DNA of 64,000 nucleotides from CBDDLD01 sp965250025 (GCA_965250025.1 OZ252283.1:3286001-3350000); one strand, 5' to 3'; positions 16,331 through 26,177 are shown, counted from the first letter of the stretch. Program-made: numbers and translations. The notes: generated by a model not told the origin, from the sequence alone.

Positions 16331-17153
16331 CGCTATGGTTGTCTGAGACTGATAATGTGGTCATACTAAATTTAGAAATCTTACTTGCACCACCTTCTAC
16401 TATGTAAAGGTTATTCCCCTCAATTGCCATTGCATAAGCATAGCCTACTCCTGTAACCACCTCTTCCGGTATTGGTGTTCCTGCTATTGTAAGGTCTATT
16501 TTTGAGATTTTGCTACCTGACCAATAATACAAATCTGATCCATCAATCAATAAACCTAAAGGGCTTATTCCTGAAATAACCTCTGTAACTACTGGTGTAG
16601 AAGCTGTAAGGTCTACTTTTGAAATTCTAGTATATTCAGCAATATACAAATCATCACCATAGAAGGCCATTCCTGTAGGTGTATCAACCTGAACAAATTC
16701 AGTAGCAACCGGGTTGGCTGCGTTAAGGTCTATTCTATAAATATATTCTTCATCATAATCTTCAGAAACATACATGTAATTATCTTTAATTGCGAGTGCA
16801 ACTGGTCCGGACACATCAGCAATTTCTTGTATGGTAGACGATGGATCAGCAGCAGTAAGGTCTATTCTATATATCTTATCATCAAAATTTAAACCATAAT
16901 ACAAATAGTTGTCTTTGATGGTTATGCCATAAGGTCTAAAAATTGATGATACGACTTCTACCGGAGTTGGATTGGTAGATGTTATATCTATTTTAGAAAT
17001 TTTATCGCCATCTGATTCAGAAAAGTACAGATCATTACCATGCAGTGCCATACCTCTCGGATCTTGTAGTCCTATAATTACATCTGATGTTTGAGATCTT
17101 ATCGTAGTAAAAACAAATAATAGGATAATAAAAAACGTGTAATTTTGTTTCAT
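16116..17153 (-). CDS. Secreted beta-propeller protein with T9SS sorting domain
   Basis: Signal peptide 1-20 (ending TIRSQ). Residues about 22-270 contain six or more blades of about 42 residues with the pattern GDDLYIAEYTRISKVDLTASTP, typical of NHL/SMP-30-like or YncE-like propellers. Residues 275-345 are a type A sorting domain (LYPNPAKEAIRI, YIIYNLMGAQVARGS, LVQGVYFLKLENGN, KFVKE). The product should be exported by T9SS and displayed on the cell surface; a propeller suggests ligand binding rather than catalysis. Monocistronic with its own terminator. A TATATTTG sequence on the minus strand at 17237-17244 could be a -7 box, but no good -33 box accompanies it. Confidence 0.85.
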   Translation of the reverse strand: MKQNYTFFIILLFVFTTIRSQTSDVIIGLQDPRGMALHGNDLYFSESDGDKISKIDITSTNPTPVEVVSSIFRPYGITIKDNYLYYGLNFDDKIYRIDLTAADPSSTIQEIADVSGPVALAIKDNYMYVSEDYDEEYIYRIDLNAANPVATEFVQVDTPTGMAFYGDDLYIAEYTRISKVDLTASTPVVTEVISGISPLGLLIDGSDLYYWSGSKISKIDLTIAGTPIPEEVVTGVGYAYAMAIEGNNLYIVEGGASKISKFSMTTLSVSDNHSVVKTELYPNPAKEAIRISGIEDENYIIYNLMGAQVARGSVSDHQEINVRDLVQGVYFLKLENGNTIKFVKE

Positions 17154-17349
17154 AATAATAGATTTAGGTTAAATTATAACGTTAAACCCTAAACTTTTCG
17201 TTTAGAATATATTCAATTATTGATTGAAAATACTTACAAATATAAATATTAAAATCATTAATTAACCTAAACCTCGAAAAAAGCTGTTATGTAAGGTTTT
17301 TAGAAAGAGTAAGATCTCATAAACTCAAAATAGATTATTGATTAGCGAT

Positions 17350-17382
17350 AAAAAAAAACCGTACAAATATGTACGGTCTTTT
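17350..17382 (-). terminator. Intrinsic terminator of the envelope operon
   Basis: ACCGTACA (17358-17365) and TGTACGGT (17370-17377) form an 8-bp stem with loop AATA, followed on the minus strand by a run of eight or nine T. It lies 40 bases past the stop of the EnvC-like gene and ends the operon. Confidence 0.85.
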
Positions 17383-17416
17383 CGGGTAAAATATATTTTG
17401 TAATGAACCTTATCTT

Positions 17417-18643
17417 CTAAAACTTAGCCAACCAGTACTCTGGGTTTTGTGTTTTATTATTTTTATATACGCTAAAACCGAGCATGGTTTCTCCTGTGAT
17501 TCTATTGGTAAATACTTCGCCTATTTCCTGCCCTGCAGATACACGATCTCCCGCTTTGACGTATACTTTAGAAAGGTTCTTGTATACTGTAAAGTAATTA
17601 CCGTGGCGTACCATAATAGCAGGATTGGCGTGTTTAATGATCATGATTTTATAGACCTCTCCACTAAACACCGCTTTTACTTTAGCATTACGTTCTGTTG
17701 CAATTTGAATTCCTGTACTTTTGAACTCTACTGAGCGATCTACTGCAGAGCGTTGCGTCCCATAACGGATTTTCATAACGCCTTTGGTTACCGGCCAACC
17801 TAATCTACCTTTACTGGCTTCAAAACTCGACGCTAATTTTCTAGCTTCTGGTGTTAACACATATTTTCCTGTAGATTTCTTGTTGCCTGCTTTTCGATTG
17901 GATTCTGCTATGGCTTCTCGTATCAGTCGTTCTATTTCTCTATCTATCCTATCGGCTTCCTGGCGCTTCTTTTTGATTTGAGAAGTATACTTACTCAGAT
18001 TACTTTGTATGGAAGCCATCAATGTTTCCTGTTGTTTAACTTCGACCTCCAATTCTTTTTTTGCTTTTCTGTTTTCCTCAATCAGTTTTTGCTTATCCTC
18101 TTTTAACTTCAAAAGTTTAATATTTAGCTCCTGAAGTTTTTTGGCTTTGGCTTTAATGGCCTCGCCTTGTTCTTTTTGATAACTGGCGTACTGCTTTATA
18201 TACTGCAACCGCTTATAGGCTTGTTTAAAATTGCTTGAGGATAGTAAAAACATAATTTTACTTTGCTCAGATTTGCTCTTATACGATTTTACAATCATTG
18301 CTGCATAGTCTGCTTTCAACTCTTGCAATTGCGCTCTGAGGCTGGTAATTTCTTTTTGATTGTCATTAATTTCACGCGTTAGAAGATTCGCCTGATCATT
18401 TGTGATTTTAATAAGATTCTTTCTTACACTAAGCTTGTAATTCAAATCCTCGACCAATGTAAGTACTGATTTCTCCTTTTTTTGATCCGAAAACAACAGT
18501 GCATTTAGTTGTTTGATTTCCTTTTGCAGTTGTTGTCTTTTTACTTCTAAAGCCTTTTGCTTTTTACTCTGTGCATCGGCCCAGTAACAAGATAGGAATA
18601 ACGATAAGAATACGATCAGGTATGTGCGTGTGCTAATCCTCAT
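17417..18643 (-). CDS. EnvC-like murein hydrolase activator (degenerate LytM)
   Basis: Signal peptide 1-24, then a long coiled coil (about 25-250, rich in KEIKQLNALL-type heptads) and a C-terminal M23/LytM domain from about 300 to the end. The zinc ligands of active M23 enzymes are missing: the HxxxD motif reads STGIQIA, the HxH motif reads VYKNLS and the last one reads LGFSVYK. The protein is therefore expected to activate a cell-wall amidase during septum splitting, as EnvC does in E. coli, not to cut peptidoglycan itself. Its start overlaps the end of the DUF4292 gene by 11 bases. Last gene of the conserved block dut-nucleotidyltransferase-TPR-DUF4292-envC. Confidence 0.85.
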   Translation of the reverse strand: MRISTRTYLIVFLSLFLSCYWADAQSKKQKALEVKRQQLQKEIKQLNALLFSDQKKEKSVLTLVEDLNYKLSVRKNLIKITNDQANLLTREINDNQKEITSLRAQLQELKADYAAMIVKSYKSKSEQSKIMFLLSSSNFKQAYKRLQYIKQYASYQKEQGEAIKAKAKKLQELNIKLLKLKEDKQKLIEENRKAKKELEVEVKQQETLMASIQSNLSKYTSQIKKKRQEADRIDREIERLIREAIAESNRKAGNKKSTGKYVLTPEARKLASSFEASKGRLGWPVTKGVMKIRYGTQRSAVDRSVEFKSTGIQIATERNAKVKAVFSGEVYKIMIIKHANPAIMVRHGNYFTVYKNLSKVYVKAGDRVSAGQEIGEVFTNRITGETMLGFSVYKNNKTQNPEYWLAKF

Positions 18644-19430
18644 TTTTAATTATAATTTCATTGTATCCCGATGGTATTTTAAACGGAAAACGCACTTCTT
18701 CATTCAGATTTATGGATTTAAATTCCATATCGATTATGACTTCATCTGTGTTTTCAACAGCAATAATACTCATTTGTTTTGGTAGTACTTCCTGATCTAC
18801 TTCTTGATAAGACTTATAGTCTACCTGTAGCATGCGACGTTGTAATTGCTGATAAAGTTGTAAAGAATCCAGTTTAAAATGCGAAGGATTAATAAGATAA
18901 AACAGTTCAAAAACAGCACTTTGATCTTTTGGGTTTAAAGCATAGGAGTTCTGGTTAATATGAATTTGATGTGGCTTATTTTTTAAATTGTATATGGCTT
19001 GTCCTAATAGTAAATTTTGTACTTTGAAAAAGTCTAATTCCACGCCTACAAAGTCACTTAATAATTTATAGTCGCCATCAAAATACTCGTTATCAAGTTT
19101 ACTATAGAAACGTACTTTCTCTGGCGTAATCATCATTCGGGCCAAACCAAGTTTAGCGCTTAACCAAATGACTTTATCTTTTTCTATTCTTAGGTTAAAT
19201 GTCGACCCTTGCTCTTTTTCATTTTGTGAAATGTCTATTCTTACTTTAGCCTGAAGGGTTTTGAAATCTGTATCTTCTTTTTGGTGTGCTTTTATGACTT
19301 GCTTTGCAGATAACTTATCACTGGCTTTCCCAGATTCTATAATACTTTTCGATGATTTACAACCTGTCAGAATAACCGTTATGCTTAACGCATATAATAT
19401 CCGTTTTATACCTCTATACCTAATTTGCAT
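18633..19430 (-). CDS. DUF4292 lipoprotein
   Basis: A basic start and lipobox ILTGC (Cys23) mark an outer-membrane lipoprotein. The body (FKTLQAKVRIDISQNEKEQG, VIWLSAKLGLARMMITPEKV, YFDGDYKLLSDFVG) matches DUF4292, a Bacteroidota family with a LolA/LolB/LppX-like lipid-binding fold. Such folds carry lipids or lipoproteins across the periplasm, so a part in outer-membrane assembly is likely but unproven. It sits between the TPR protein gene (2 bases upstream) and the EnvC-like gene (11-base overlap). Confidence 0.8.
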   Translation of the reverse strand: MQIRYRGIKRILYALSITVILTGCKSSKSIIESGKASDKLSAKQVIKAHQKEDTDFKTLQAKVRIDISQNEKEQGSTFNLRIEKDKVIWLSAKLGLARMMITPEKVRFYSKLDNEYFDGDYKLLSDFVGVELDFFKVQNLLLGQAIYNLKNKPHQIHINQNSYALNPKDQSAVFELFYLINPSHFKLDSLQLYQQLQRRMLQVDYKSYQEVDQEVLPKQMSIIAVENTDEVIIDMEFKSINLNEEVRFPFKIPSGYNEIIIKNED

Positions 19431-19432
19431 GA

Positions 19433-20794
19433 TTACTGTTGCGTTTTTATGGATTGCGCTTTTTTAGCAAACGTTTCCGATTTGGTTATATTATTATCCC
19501 ATTTATACGCAATACTTAGTTGCTCATAGAAATCGGATTCCATCTGAGGATTTTCCACCAGAAAATCAAGTCCCATTTCTAAACTGTCAATAGCTTCTTT
19601 AGGTTGACCCATGTTGTTGTGCGCTACGCCTTTTACTAAATACAGTAAGGGCTGCGCCGGATATAACTCTAAAGCCGATTCGCTATCTTGCAATACTGCC
19701 GTGTAGTTTTCCAGATCTACTTGAATTAACAGGATGGATTTTATATAACCGTAATTGTTGGGGTCTTCTTTTTGGGCCTCTTTAAAATGTGTGAGTGCTT
19801 TTTCTTTATCGCCTTGATTTAAAAAATACTGTCCTAGATTTCCTGAGGTTTTTGCATTTTTATCATCATCTACCAATGCGGTAATCGCTACAAGATCTTT
19901 TTCATACTCCGGATGTCTGGAAACAAAAGCAACAAAGTCTTTTAATACTTTTGACTTTGATTGTGCATTTATAGCCTTACTTGTAAGCACAATTTTCATG
20001 GAATTAATGGCTTTATCTATCTCTTCATCATCCAGATAAAACTTGTATAATGCCAAATGTACCAGTTTAGAATCTGGATTTACTTTAAGCAGATCCTTAG
20101 CCGCTTTAAATGCTTTTTTGGACTGCCCTGATTGGCTATATCTGTATATTAACTTCAGATAGTTATCTTCATTTTGAGGGTTATTGGCAATACGAGATTC
20201 TAAATTGTCTATTCTGTCTTTGGCATTGCCTGTAATATTATATATTCTATTGCGCATATCATCTCTAACGTCATTGACACCCAACTCTTCGTCAAGTTCA
20301 TCTAATAATCTCAACGCGTCCTTGTAGCGCTTCTCCCGAATATATAATGTTGCCAAATCTTGTTTATAATCCGGATGATACTTCACCAGTTGCTTTACTG
20401 TTTTTACTGCATTATCCATATCATCTTGTTGATAATACACATCGTACAACTCGTCCAAAAACCATTCATTATCCGGCTGCATGGATATAGCTTTCTTTAG
20501 GGCATCTTCTGCTGCTCCGAAGTTTTTAAGCTTGCTGTAGTTTTTTCCCAGTTCAAAGTGTACTGCAGGTTTCGAATCATCAATCTTTAAGCATTCTTGT
20601 AAGGCATCTACAGCTCTGTCATAATTCTCTATCCCTTTCTGTTTTAATGCTTCAAAAAACAATTCCTGAAATCGATCTTCCACATTTCCAAGATCATCAT
20701 CTGGTGGTTTATCAAAATTAACTTGAGCATAAGCAGGTACTGATACTGTAAGAAGCACCATAAATACAATTACTATTCTTAACCTTTGTTTCAT
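19433..20794 (-). CDS. Secreted TPR protein
   Basis: The ATG at 20794 starts a clean signal peptide (MKQRLRIVIVFMVLLTVSVPAYAQ); the longer frame from 20836 would add 14 residues of basic sequence. From residue 40 on there are at least eight TPR-like pairs (for example AVHFELGKNYSKLKNFGAAEDALKK-type units), a long helical superhelix for protein contacts in the periplasm. No enzymatic domain. It lies in the conserved envelope operon between the nucleotidyltransferase and the DUF4292 gene, which points to a scaffold role in envelope assembly. Confidence 0.82.
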   Translation of the reverse strand: MKQRLRIVIVFMVLLTVSVPAYAQVNFDKPPDDDLGNVEDRFQELFFEALKQKGIENYDRAVDALQECLKIDDSKPAVHFELGKNYSKLKNFGAAEDALKKAISMQPDNEWFLDELYDVYYQQDDMDNAVKTVKQLVKYHPDYKQDLATLYIREKRYKDALRLLDELDEELGVNDVRDDMRNRIYNITGNAKDRIDNLESRIANNPQNEDNYLKLIYRYSQSGQSKKAFKAAKDLLKVNPDSKLVHLALYKFYLDDEEIDKAINSMKIVLTSKAINAQSKSKVLKDFVAFVSRHPEYEKDLVAITALVDDDKNAKTSGNLGQYFLNQGDKEKALTHFKEAQKEDPNNYGYIKSILLIQVDLENYTAVLQDSESALELYPAQPLLYLVKGVAHNNMGQPKEAIDSLEMGLDFLVENPQMESDFYEQLSIAYKWDNNITKSETFAKKAQSIKTQQ

Positions 20795-20839
20795 GTTAAT
20801 AATCTCTCCTGCTGATTTTGTTTTACATCTTTTCAAATA

Positions 20840-21859
20840 CTATTCCAAAACCGAATAATCTCCAATGCTAATCTTGGTGTAATTACCATCATATAGCACC
20901 TTATTGCCAATCATTGCTTCGTCTAAATTAGCATTTTTAATTGTGGTGTTGGTTTGTATTAAGCTATTTTTAACGACTGAATTCTCAATAACACAATTTG
21001 CTCCAATAGAGACATTTGGCCCAATGGTCGCATTTTGTAATATCACATTTTCACCAATGTAACAGGGTTCAATAATATTAGAGTTCTCGGTTTTTACTGA
21101 TGAATGTATCATTTGCTCTTCACCATCTGCTTTTAAAAAGCCTAACATTTTTGTGTTGGTTTCTACAGTTACAGCTTTATTTCCGCAATCCATCCATTCA
21201 TCTACAGTACCCGTTTTGAAAATACGTCCATCAGCCATCATACGTTTAATTCCATCATTGATCTGATATTCGCCTCCATTCATAACATTCTCATCCAAAA
21301 CCTGCTGCAGCTTTTGCTTTAATACCGATACATCTTTAAAATAGTATATTCCTATTACTGCCTGATCCGAAACAAAGCGCTCCGGTTTTTCTACCAGCTC
21401 TATAATCTCATTATTACTGTTAAGCTTAACGACACCATAGGCTTCCGGATTGTCTACTCGTTTGGTCCAAATGACACTATCTGCCTCAGGGTCTAAATCA
21501 AATTCTGCACGTATTAGTGTATCTGCATAAGCAATTACAGCCGGCCCAGATAATGACGGTTTAGCACTCATAATAGCATGACCTGTGCCTAAAGGCTGAT
21601 CTTGTCTGTAAATGGACGCTTTGGCTCCTAAATCATTAGCAAGCTTTGTTAAACTTTCTACAACATCATCTCCAAAAAATGCCGGATCTCCTAAAACGAA
21701 AGCCACCTCTTCAATAGGTTGCTTCAATACCTTTGCAATATCTTTTACCAAGCGATGCACAATAGGCTGCCCGGCCACAGGTATTAATGGTTTTGGAACG
21801 GTTAACGTGTGTGGTCTCAGGCGGGAGCCGCGACCTGCCATTGGAACTATTATTTTCAT
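20840..21859 (-). CDS. Sugar-phosphate nucleotidyltransferase with hexapeptide domain
   Basis: The N-terminal signature GRGSRLRPHTLTVPKPLIP is the nucleotide-binding loop and catalytic Lys of sugar-1-phosphate nucleotidyltransferases. GTGHAIMSAK, an Asp in AYADTLI and VEKPERF complete the substrate pocket. Residues from about 255 on form a left-handed beta-helix of hexapeptide repeats (NATIGPNVSIGANCVIENSVV). The layout resembles RmlA/GlmU-type enzymes that make an NDP-sugar from a sugar-1-phosphate, but the acetyltransferase-type domain is too short for GlmU activity. The sugar is not decidable from sequence. It is 33 bases past dut in the conserved operon. Confidence 0.85.
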   Translation of the reverse strand: MKIIVPMAGRGSRLRPHTLTVPKPLIPVAGQPIVHRLVKDIAKVLKQPIEEVAFVLGDPAFFGDDVVESLTKLANDLGAKASIYRQDQPLGTGHAIMSAKPSLSGPAVIAYADTLIRAEFDLDPEADSVIWTKRVDNPEAYGVVKLNSNNEIIELVEKPERFVSDQAVIGIYYFKDVSVLKQKLQQVLDENVMNGGEYQINDGIKRMMADGRIFKTGTVDEWMDCGNKAVTVETNTKMLGFLKADGEEQMIHSSVKTENSNIIEPCYIGENVILQNATIGPNVSIGANCVIENSVVKNSLIQTNTTIKNANLDEAMIGNKVLYDGNYTKISIGDYSVLE

Positions 21860-21892
21860 ATTTTAATGTTAATTCGTTTGTCTATATCTAAT

Positions 21893-22327
21893 TTATTTGA
21901 CTCCTGTACTTCCAAAACCGCCTTCTCCCCTTGAGGTTTCTGATAGTTGTTCTACTTCAATCCAATCTGCCCGTTCGTGTTTAGCAATGACCATCTGAGC
22001 TATACGTTCTCCATTCTCTATGGTAAAGTCCGTATTAGACAGGTTGACCAGAATAACACCTATTTCGCCTCTATAATCTGCGTCTATGGTTCCTGGAGCA
22101 TTTAATACCGTTACCCCTTTTTTGGCAGACAAACCGCTTCTAGGCCTAACCTGTGCTTCATAACCTATTGGTAATTCTATATAAAGCCCTGTTTTTACAA
22201 TTGCCCTTTCTAAAGGTTTCAAAATAATAGCCGCTTTGATATTGGCTCTTAAATCCATTCCTGCCGATGCTGCCGTTTCGTAATGTGGCAATGCATGATC
22301 GGATTTGTTTATGATCTTAATTGTCAT
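21893..22327 (-). CDS. dut: dUTP diphosphatase
   Basis: A 144-residue trimeric dUTPase with all five motifs: AGMDLRA (I), RPRSGL (II), GTIDADYRGE (III, catalytic Asp in ID), NGERIAQMVI (IV) and the C-terminal flexible RGEGGFGSTG (V), which closes over the substrate. It hydrolyses dUTP to dUMP and pyrophosphate, keeping uracil out of DNA and feeding dTMP synthesis. Its start overlaps the end of the flippase gene by 11 bases. Length and motifs are as expected for a functional enzyme. Confidence 0.96.
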   Translation of the reverse strand: MTIKIINKSDHALPHYETAASAGMDLRANIKAAIILKPLERAIVKTGLYIELPIGYEAQVRPRSGLSAKKGVTVLNAPGTIDADYRGEIGVILVNLSNTDFTIENGERIAQMVIAKHERADWIEVEQLSETSRGEGGFGSTGVK

Positions 22328-23786
22328 TTTTCATTAACTGTTTTATCTCGTTTTTTTCCATGAGGAAAACGATTGTCAAAAATACAACTAACACGCTTAC
22401 ACCCACTATATAATCTGCTCTAAATCTACTATAAAATAATCCTAACGAAGCAGCTATGGATGTTACCAAATAGAAAACAATCTTTTTCATATTGTAAGGA
22501 ATAGGGTAATACTTTCTTCCATAGAAATAGGATATCATCATCATCGTAGCGTATGCTGCTAAAGTTGCTATAGCCGAAGCCTTATAGCCATAGGTTTTAA
22601 TAAACATAATATTAATGATCAAGGTAATAATAGCTCCAAAAACAGAAATATATGCGCCATATTTGGTTCGGTCTGTAATCTTATACCACACCGAAAGATT
22701 ATGATAGATACCTAAACAGAAATTAGCTATTAGTATTACAGGCACAATCCACATGGCTTCCCAATAGGCTTCACTTTGTATGATGAATGGTTTTAAGACG
22801 TCTGCAAAAACAACAACTGACATAAGAATTATAGCTCCTAACGCGACAAACAATTCTAAAATTTTTGCATATGCTTTTTGAGGGTTTCGCGTTTTTGCAT
22901 GGCTAAAAAAGAAGGGTTCAATACCCAACTTATAGGCGGTAACAAACAAGGTCATGAATACAGCTAATTTATAACATGCAGCGTACATGCCTATCTGAGA
23001 CGAGGCAATAGCTTTTGGCAAAAGCCTGTCTAATAATATGCGGTCAAACGTTTCATTGATAGAAAATGCTAATCCGGCTATCAGGATTGGAAAAGCGTAC
23101 ACCATCATTTGCTTCCAAAGTCGAACATTAAACTTAAATTTTACTTTAATATAAAATGGTAGCATTAATACCAATGTTACAGCACTGGCTATCAAGTTAG
23201 CGATGAATATATAATTGATTTGATAATTGGGTTTGTATATTGTTTCTAAAATAGAGTAATCGCTCGCCATATGCTTTAGATACAATAGGAAGAATACGTT
23301 TAACCCTAAGTTAATTACCACATTCAGAATCTTAATCACAGCATAACGCGTGGGCTGCTGATTGGCTCTTAACCATGCAAACGGAATAATCACCAAAGCA
23401 TCTAATAGTAGTATCCATACGACTAATTTTACATACTGTAAATCAATATTGATGTAATTGGCGATATGCGATGTAAAGCTTAACCCAAGTATAAGAAATA
23501 CAATTGAAGAAAGGATTAATGATATTGCTGATGTGCCTATAACACTATCTTTATCATCGCTTTTATTGAAAAATCTAAAAAAAGCCGTTTCCATGCCATA
23601 GGCCAGAATCACATTAAACAACACAAAATAGGAGAAGATCACTGAGACTTCACCATATTCTGCAGGGCTAGGCAAAACTTTTTCGTTGGTATATAGAGGT
23701 ACCAGTAAGAAGCTTAACATTCTTGGTAAAACTGTTGCTAAGCCATAAATAAATGTTTGCTTAAAAAGTGATTTGAAAGCGTTCAA
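22317..23786 (-). CDS. Oligosaccharide flippase / lipid II flippase family protein
   Basis: 489 residues with about 14 hydrophobic helices. The opening LFKQTFIYGLATVLPRMLSFLLVPLY is the MATE/MVF-type Wzx/MurJ start, and the C-terminal polysaccharide synthase domain follows. It begins with TTG at 23786; no ATG occurs in frame before residue 23, and the upstream frame stops within 20 bases. Members move lipid-linked sugars across the inner membrane. Because it lies in a conserved housekeeping-type operon with dut and the EnvC-like gene rather than in the capsule locus, it may be a general flippase. Overlaps dut by 11 bases; it is distinct from the Wzx at 60573. Confidence 0.8.
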   Translation of the reverse strand: MNAFKSLFKQTFIYGLATVLPRMLSFLLVPLYTNEKVLPSPAEYGEVSVIFSYFVLFNVILAYGMETAFFRFFNKSDDKDSVIGTSAISLILSSIVFLILGLSFTSHIANYINIDLQYVKLVVWILLLDALVIIPFAWLRANQQPTRYAVIKILNVVINLGLNVFFLLYLKHMASDYSILETIYKPNYQINYIFIANLIASAVTLVLMLPFYIKVKFKFNVRLWKQMMVYAFPILIAGLAFSINETFDRILLDRLLPKAIASSQIGMYAACYKLAVFMTLFVTAYKLGIEPFFFSHAKTRNPQKAYAKILELFVALGAIILMSVVVFADVLKPFIIQSEAYWEAMWIVPVILIANFCLGIYHNLSVWYKITDRTKYGAYISVFGAIITLIINIMFIKTYGYKASAIATLAAYATMMMISYFYGRKYYPIPYNMKKIVFYLVTSIAASLGLFYSRFRADYIVGVSVLVVFLTIVFLMEKNEIKQLMKNDN

Positions 23787-23851
23787 CTCGAGTGTTTTGT
23801 TCGGTTAAAATTACACTTTCAAAGTTGTAAACCAAAACCCAATAGTTATTA

Positions 23852-24319
23852 TTAGTGGTTGGGTGGTGTTTCCGGGTAATCTATGCGCCGTTTCTCTTTT
23901 ATATTATCTATTTTATAATACTTGATCTCTCCATTTTCCTTATAACTCACAATACATTCATTAGCCTTTAAATCTTCAATTGCGGCTTCCATTTTTGAGG
24001 AATGATAAGTCATTTTTTCTTTTGGACCTGTTTTTGATTTATATCTGCCTACATATATTATAAACTGCCCTTGTTTTTTTACTTCAGGCAAAACCGATTT
24101 CCCTCTAAAATATATTTTGTCTATAACGACGGTCTGCGCTTCATTTGATGTTATTGAAATGTATAAATCTATGCCGCTTCCAGCTTCTTGTATGCCGCCC
24201 GTCCAGGTTTCATAATACACTTCACCAAATTCAAATGGCACTTGTTCTTGAAATAATTTAGAGCTGGAACAGTTTAATAGCACCAAGGCAAACATTAAGA
24301 TTACTGTATTGTTTTTCAT
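23852..24319 (-). CDS. Putative lipoprotein, unknown function
   Basis: Signal with lipobox LLNC (Cys17) followed by SSSK. The 155-residue body has a beta-rich look (FGEVYYETWTGGIQEAGSG, VVIDKIYFRGK). The segment YYETWTGGIQ is distinctive, but I cannot name the family. It lies 65 bases upstream of the flippase gene on the same strand, and may or may not be part of that operon. Confidence 0.6.
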   Translation of the reverse strand: MKNNTVILMFALVLLNCSSSKLFQEQVPFEFGEVYYETWTGGIQEAGSGIDLYISITSNEAQTVVIDKIYFRGKSVLPEVKKQGQFIIYVGRYKSKTGPKEKMTYHSSKMEAAIEDLKANECIVSYKENGEIKYYKIDNIKEKRRIDYPETPPNH

Positions 24320-24347
24320 ACTCTATTTCTTCTAAAAATATTAAACC

Positions 24348-24379
24348 AAAAAAGCCTCACTCTAAAGTAAGGCTTTTTT
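24348..24379 (-). terminator. Intrinsic terminator after secreted protein gene
   Basis: AAAAAAGCCT (24348-24357) and AGGCTTTTTT (24370-24379) form a 10-bp perfect stem with a 12-base loop and end in T runs in both directions; 35 bases past the stop at 24415. Confidence 0.85.
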
Positions 24380-24414
24380 GTTTTTTATAGCTCTATAGTA
24401 TGATTGATTAGTAA

Positions 24415-26055
24415 CTAATCTACTTTCAGTGTCCCTAAACGCGCACCTTCTTTGTTAGAACCATAAATTATGGCTTCAAACGGATTCAATGCAAAGTTTG
24501 TTACAGGTTGAACAACAATTTGCCTCTTTTCAAAATCTTTTGGATCTATACGCTCCATACTTCCACTGTTTTCATCAAAGACAAATGCTACCGGAATCAT
24601 TTTATTAACGTTTCTTACCTTTCTAACATCGTCTATATCTGTAATTCCTATATTTTTTGGATCATCATTAACAATGATCGTTAACTTTCCATTGTGGTAT
24701 AATGGTAGTGAGCTCAAATACTCTGGTCCTCTACCCAACACAGTTAGTGGAAACATGACCGATGCAGATACTGTAACATTTCCGCTACTTGCAAAACCAG
24801 AAAGTCCTAAGCTTAACTCCTGTACAGTTACTTGCTGCTCTTTGGGTACTACATTACTCCATTGTAAAGAACCGTCTTTATTTAACGAAGTAACAATAAC
24901 CTCATTAGCGATATAAGTGATTGGCGTAAATGCTAAAGGTCCAATTCCTGAAGACCTGCCTACAACTTGTAGATAATATTCTGAGAGTACTATAATACCT
25001 CCATTATCCTTTTCTATAAGATGTGTGTTTCGATAAAAAGGTTTTAAATCTTTTCCTTTTTTTGCTCTGCGCTCTCCAATAAGCTTTTTCCTTACGTCTA
25101 AAGTGAATTCATTGAAGGTTTTCTTTATTACCGAATTCTCTTTATAATTTGCTGATATTGAATATATTCCTTCTAAACCTCCTTTTGCTTTACCGCTTGA
25201 TTTTATATCCGAATAAAAACCAATCATGTGAAGGCTATTATCTTTCGTTTCTATAAGATTACAATTGATCGCTTTCTTACCTGAAAGATTTACTTTTAAC
25301 TCCTCCTTAGCATAGCCTTTATCTGCCAAATAAGAATGCAGTGTAATGTTATTAATTGTGGTTTTCTTCTTTTTATCTCTATAGCTTTCTGTAGTTGTAA
25401 TAAAAATATCGCCGTACTCATTGATAGCAAAATCTGAGAAGTCAAATACTAAATCTTTTCTATCCTGATACGTTACTGAATAACCATCCTCAAAAACGCT
25501 ATTCAACGACTTGTCTAAAAGCGCAAATTTATAAGTTAGCTTTTCTTCCTTTTCAATAATACCGACATGAGAAACAAAGTAATTCACATCATCATATGAC
25601 CTATCAAATACGAAAACACCCCTATTTTTCTTATTCTTCACATCTACGGATAGTACCGTTTTAAATTTTCCCATTTTAAGGTCCTCTGATACCTCTTTGG
25701 CAATAAAAATGTTCTTTTTTGCTTTTTTGTTATAGTAACTCGCCATTAAATAGATCTTATCTTCTATTACCGTAAGATCTTTAATCAAGACTTTATTACC
25801 ATTGATCTTATCAAGTTTTAGCTCTACACTCTTTTTAAAGGCCTTTGTGGTATTATCAAAAGTTTGTAAAAAATACTTCTTTTTACTATTTGCCAAAGCA
25901 TAAACAGTATTGTTGACTACACCTGCAATGTGTATAATACTGCCATCGTTATTGGTGATTGTTTCCCCAAAATCAAGTGAAATATCACCAACTTTAAGTT
26001 GTGCATTAGTTACTGAAATTACAAAAATTGATATCAGTAAGACAATTCTTCTCAT
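24415..26055 (-). CDS. Secreted protein of unknown function (546 residues)
   Basis: Signal peptide 1-18 (ending VTNAQ). The body is beta-rich throughout with many Lys-Lys pairs (KNKKNRG, RDKKKKT). Repeated stretches such as DKIYLMASYYN, YGDIFITTTESY and HMIGFYSDIKS, spaced about 50 residues apart, look like propeller blades (NKDG, ITxTES). No catalytic motif or known family is recognised. It has its own terminator. A TATATTTG box on the minus strand at 26087-26094, 32 bases upstream of the start, is a plausible -7 element, with no good -33. Confidence 0.65.
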   Translation of the reverse strand: MRRIVLLISIFVISVTNAQLKVGDISLDFGETITNNDGSIIHIAGVVNNTVYALANSKKKYFLQTFDNTTKAFKKSVELKLDKINGNKVLIKDLTVIEDKIYLMASYYNKKAKKNIFIAKEVSEDLKMGKFKTVLSVDVKNKKNRGVFVFDRSYDDVNYFVSHVGIIEKEEKLTYKFALLDKSLNSVFEDGYSVTYQDRKDLVFDFSDFAINEYGDIFITTTESYRDKKKKTTINNITLHSYLADKGYAKEELKVNLSGKKAINCNLIETKDNSLHMIGFYSDIKSSGKAKGGLEGIYSISANYKENSVIKKTFNEFTLDVRKKLIGERRAKKGKDLKPFYRNTHLIEKDNGGIIVLSEYYLQVVGRSSGIGPLAFTPITYIANEVIVTSLNKDGSLQWSNVVPKEQQVTVQELSLGLSGFASSGNVTVSASVMFPLTVLGRGPEYLSSLPLYHNGKLTIIVNDDPKNIGITDIDDVRKVRNVNKMIPVAFVFDENSGSMERIDPKDFEKRQIVVQPVTNFALNPFEAIIYGSNKEGARLGTLKVD

Positions 26056-26177
26056 AATTGGTTGGTTATTAAATATTGAACATGCGCAAATATAATTTGT
26101 TTCTTTAACTAAGCTACCTTAATTATTGATTATTAATGAAATATTAAAACTGCAGTAATACAAGGGTTATTGAAACA

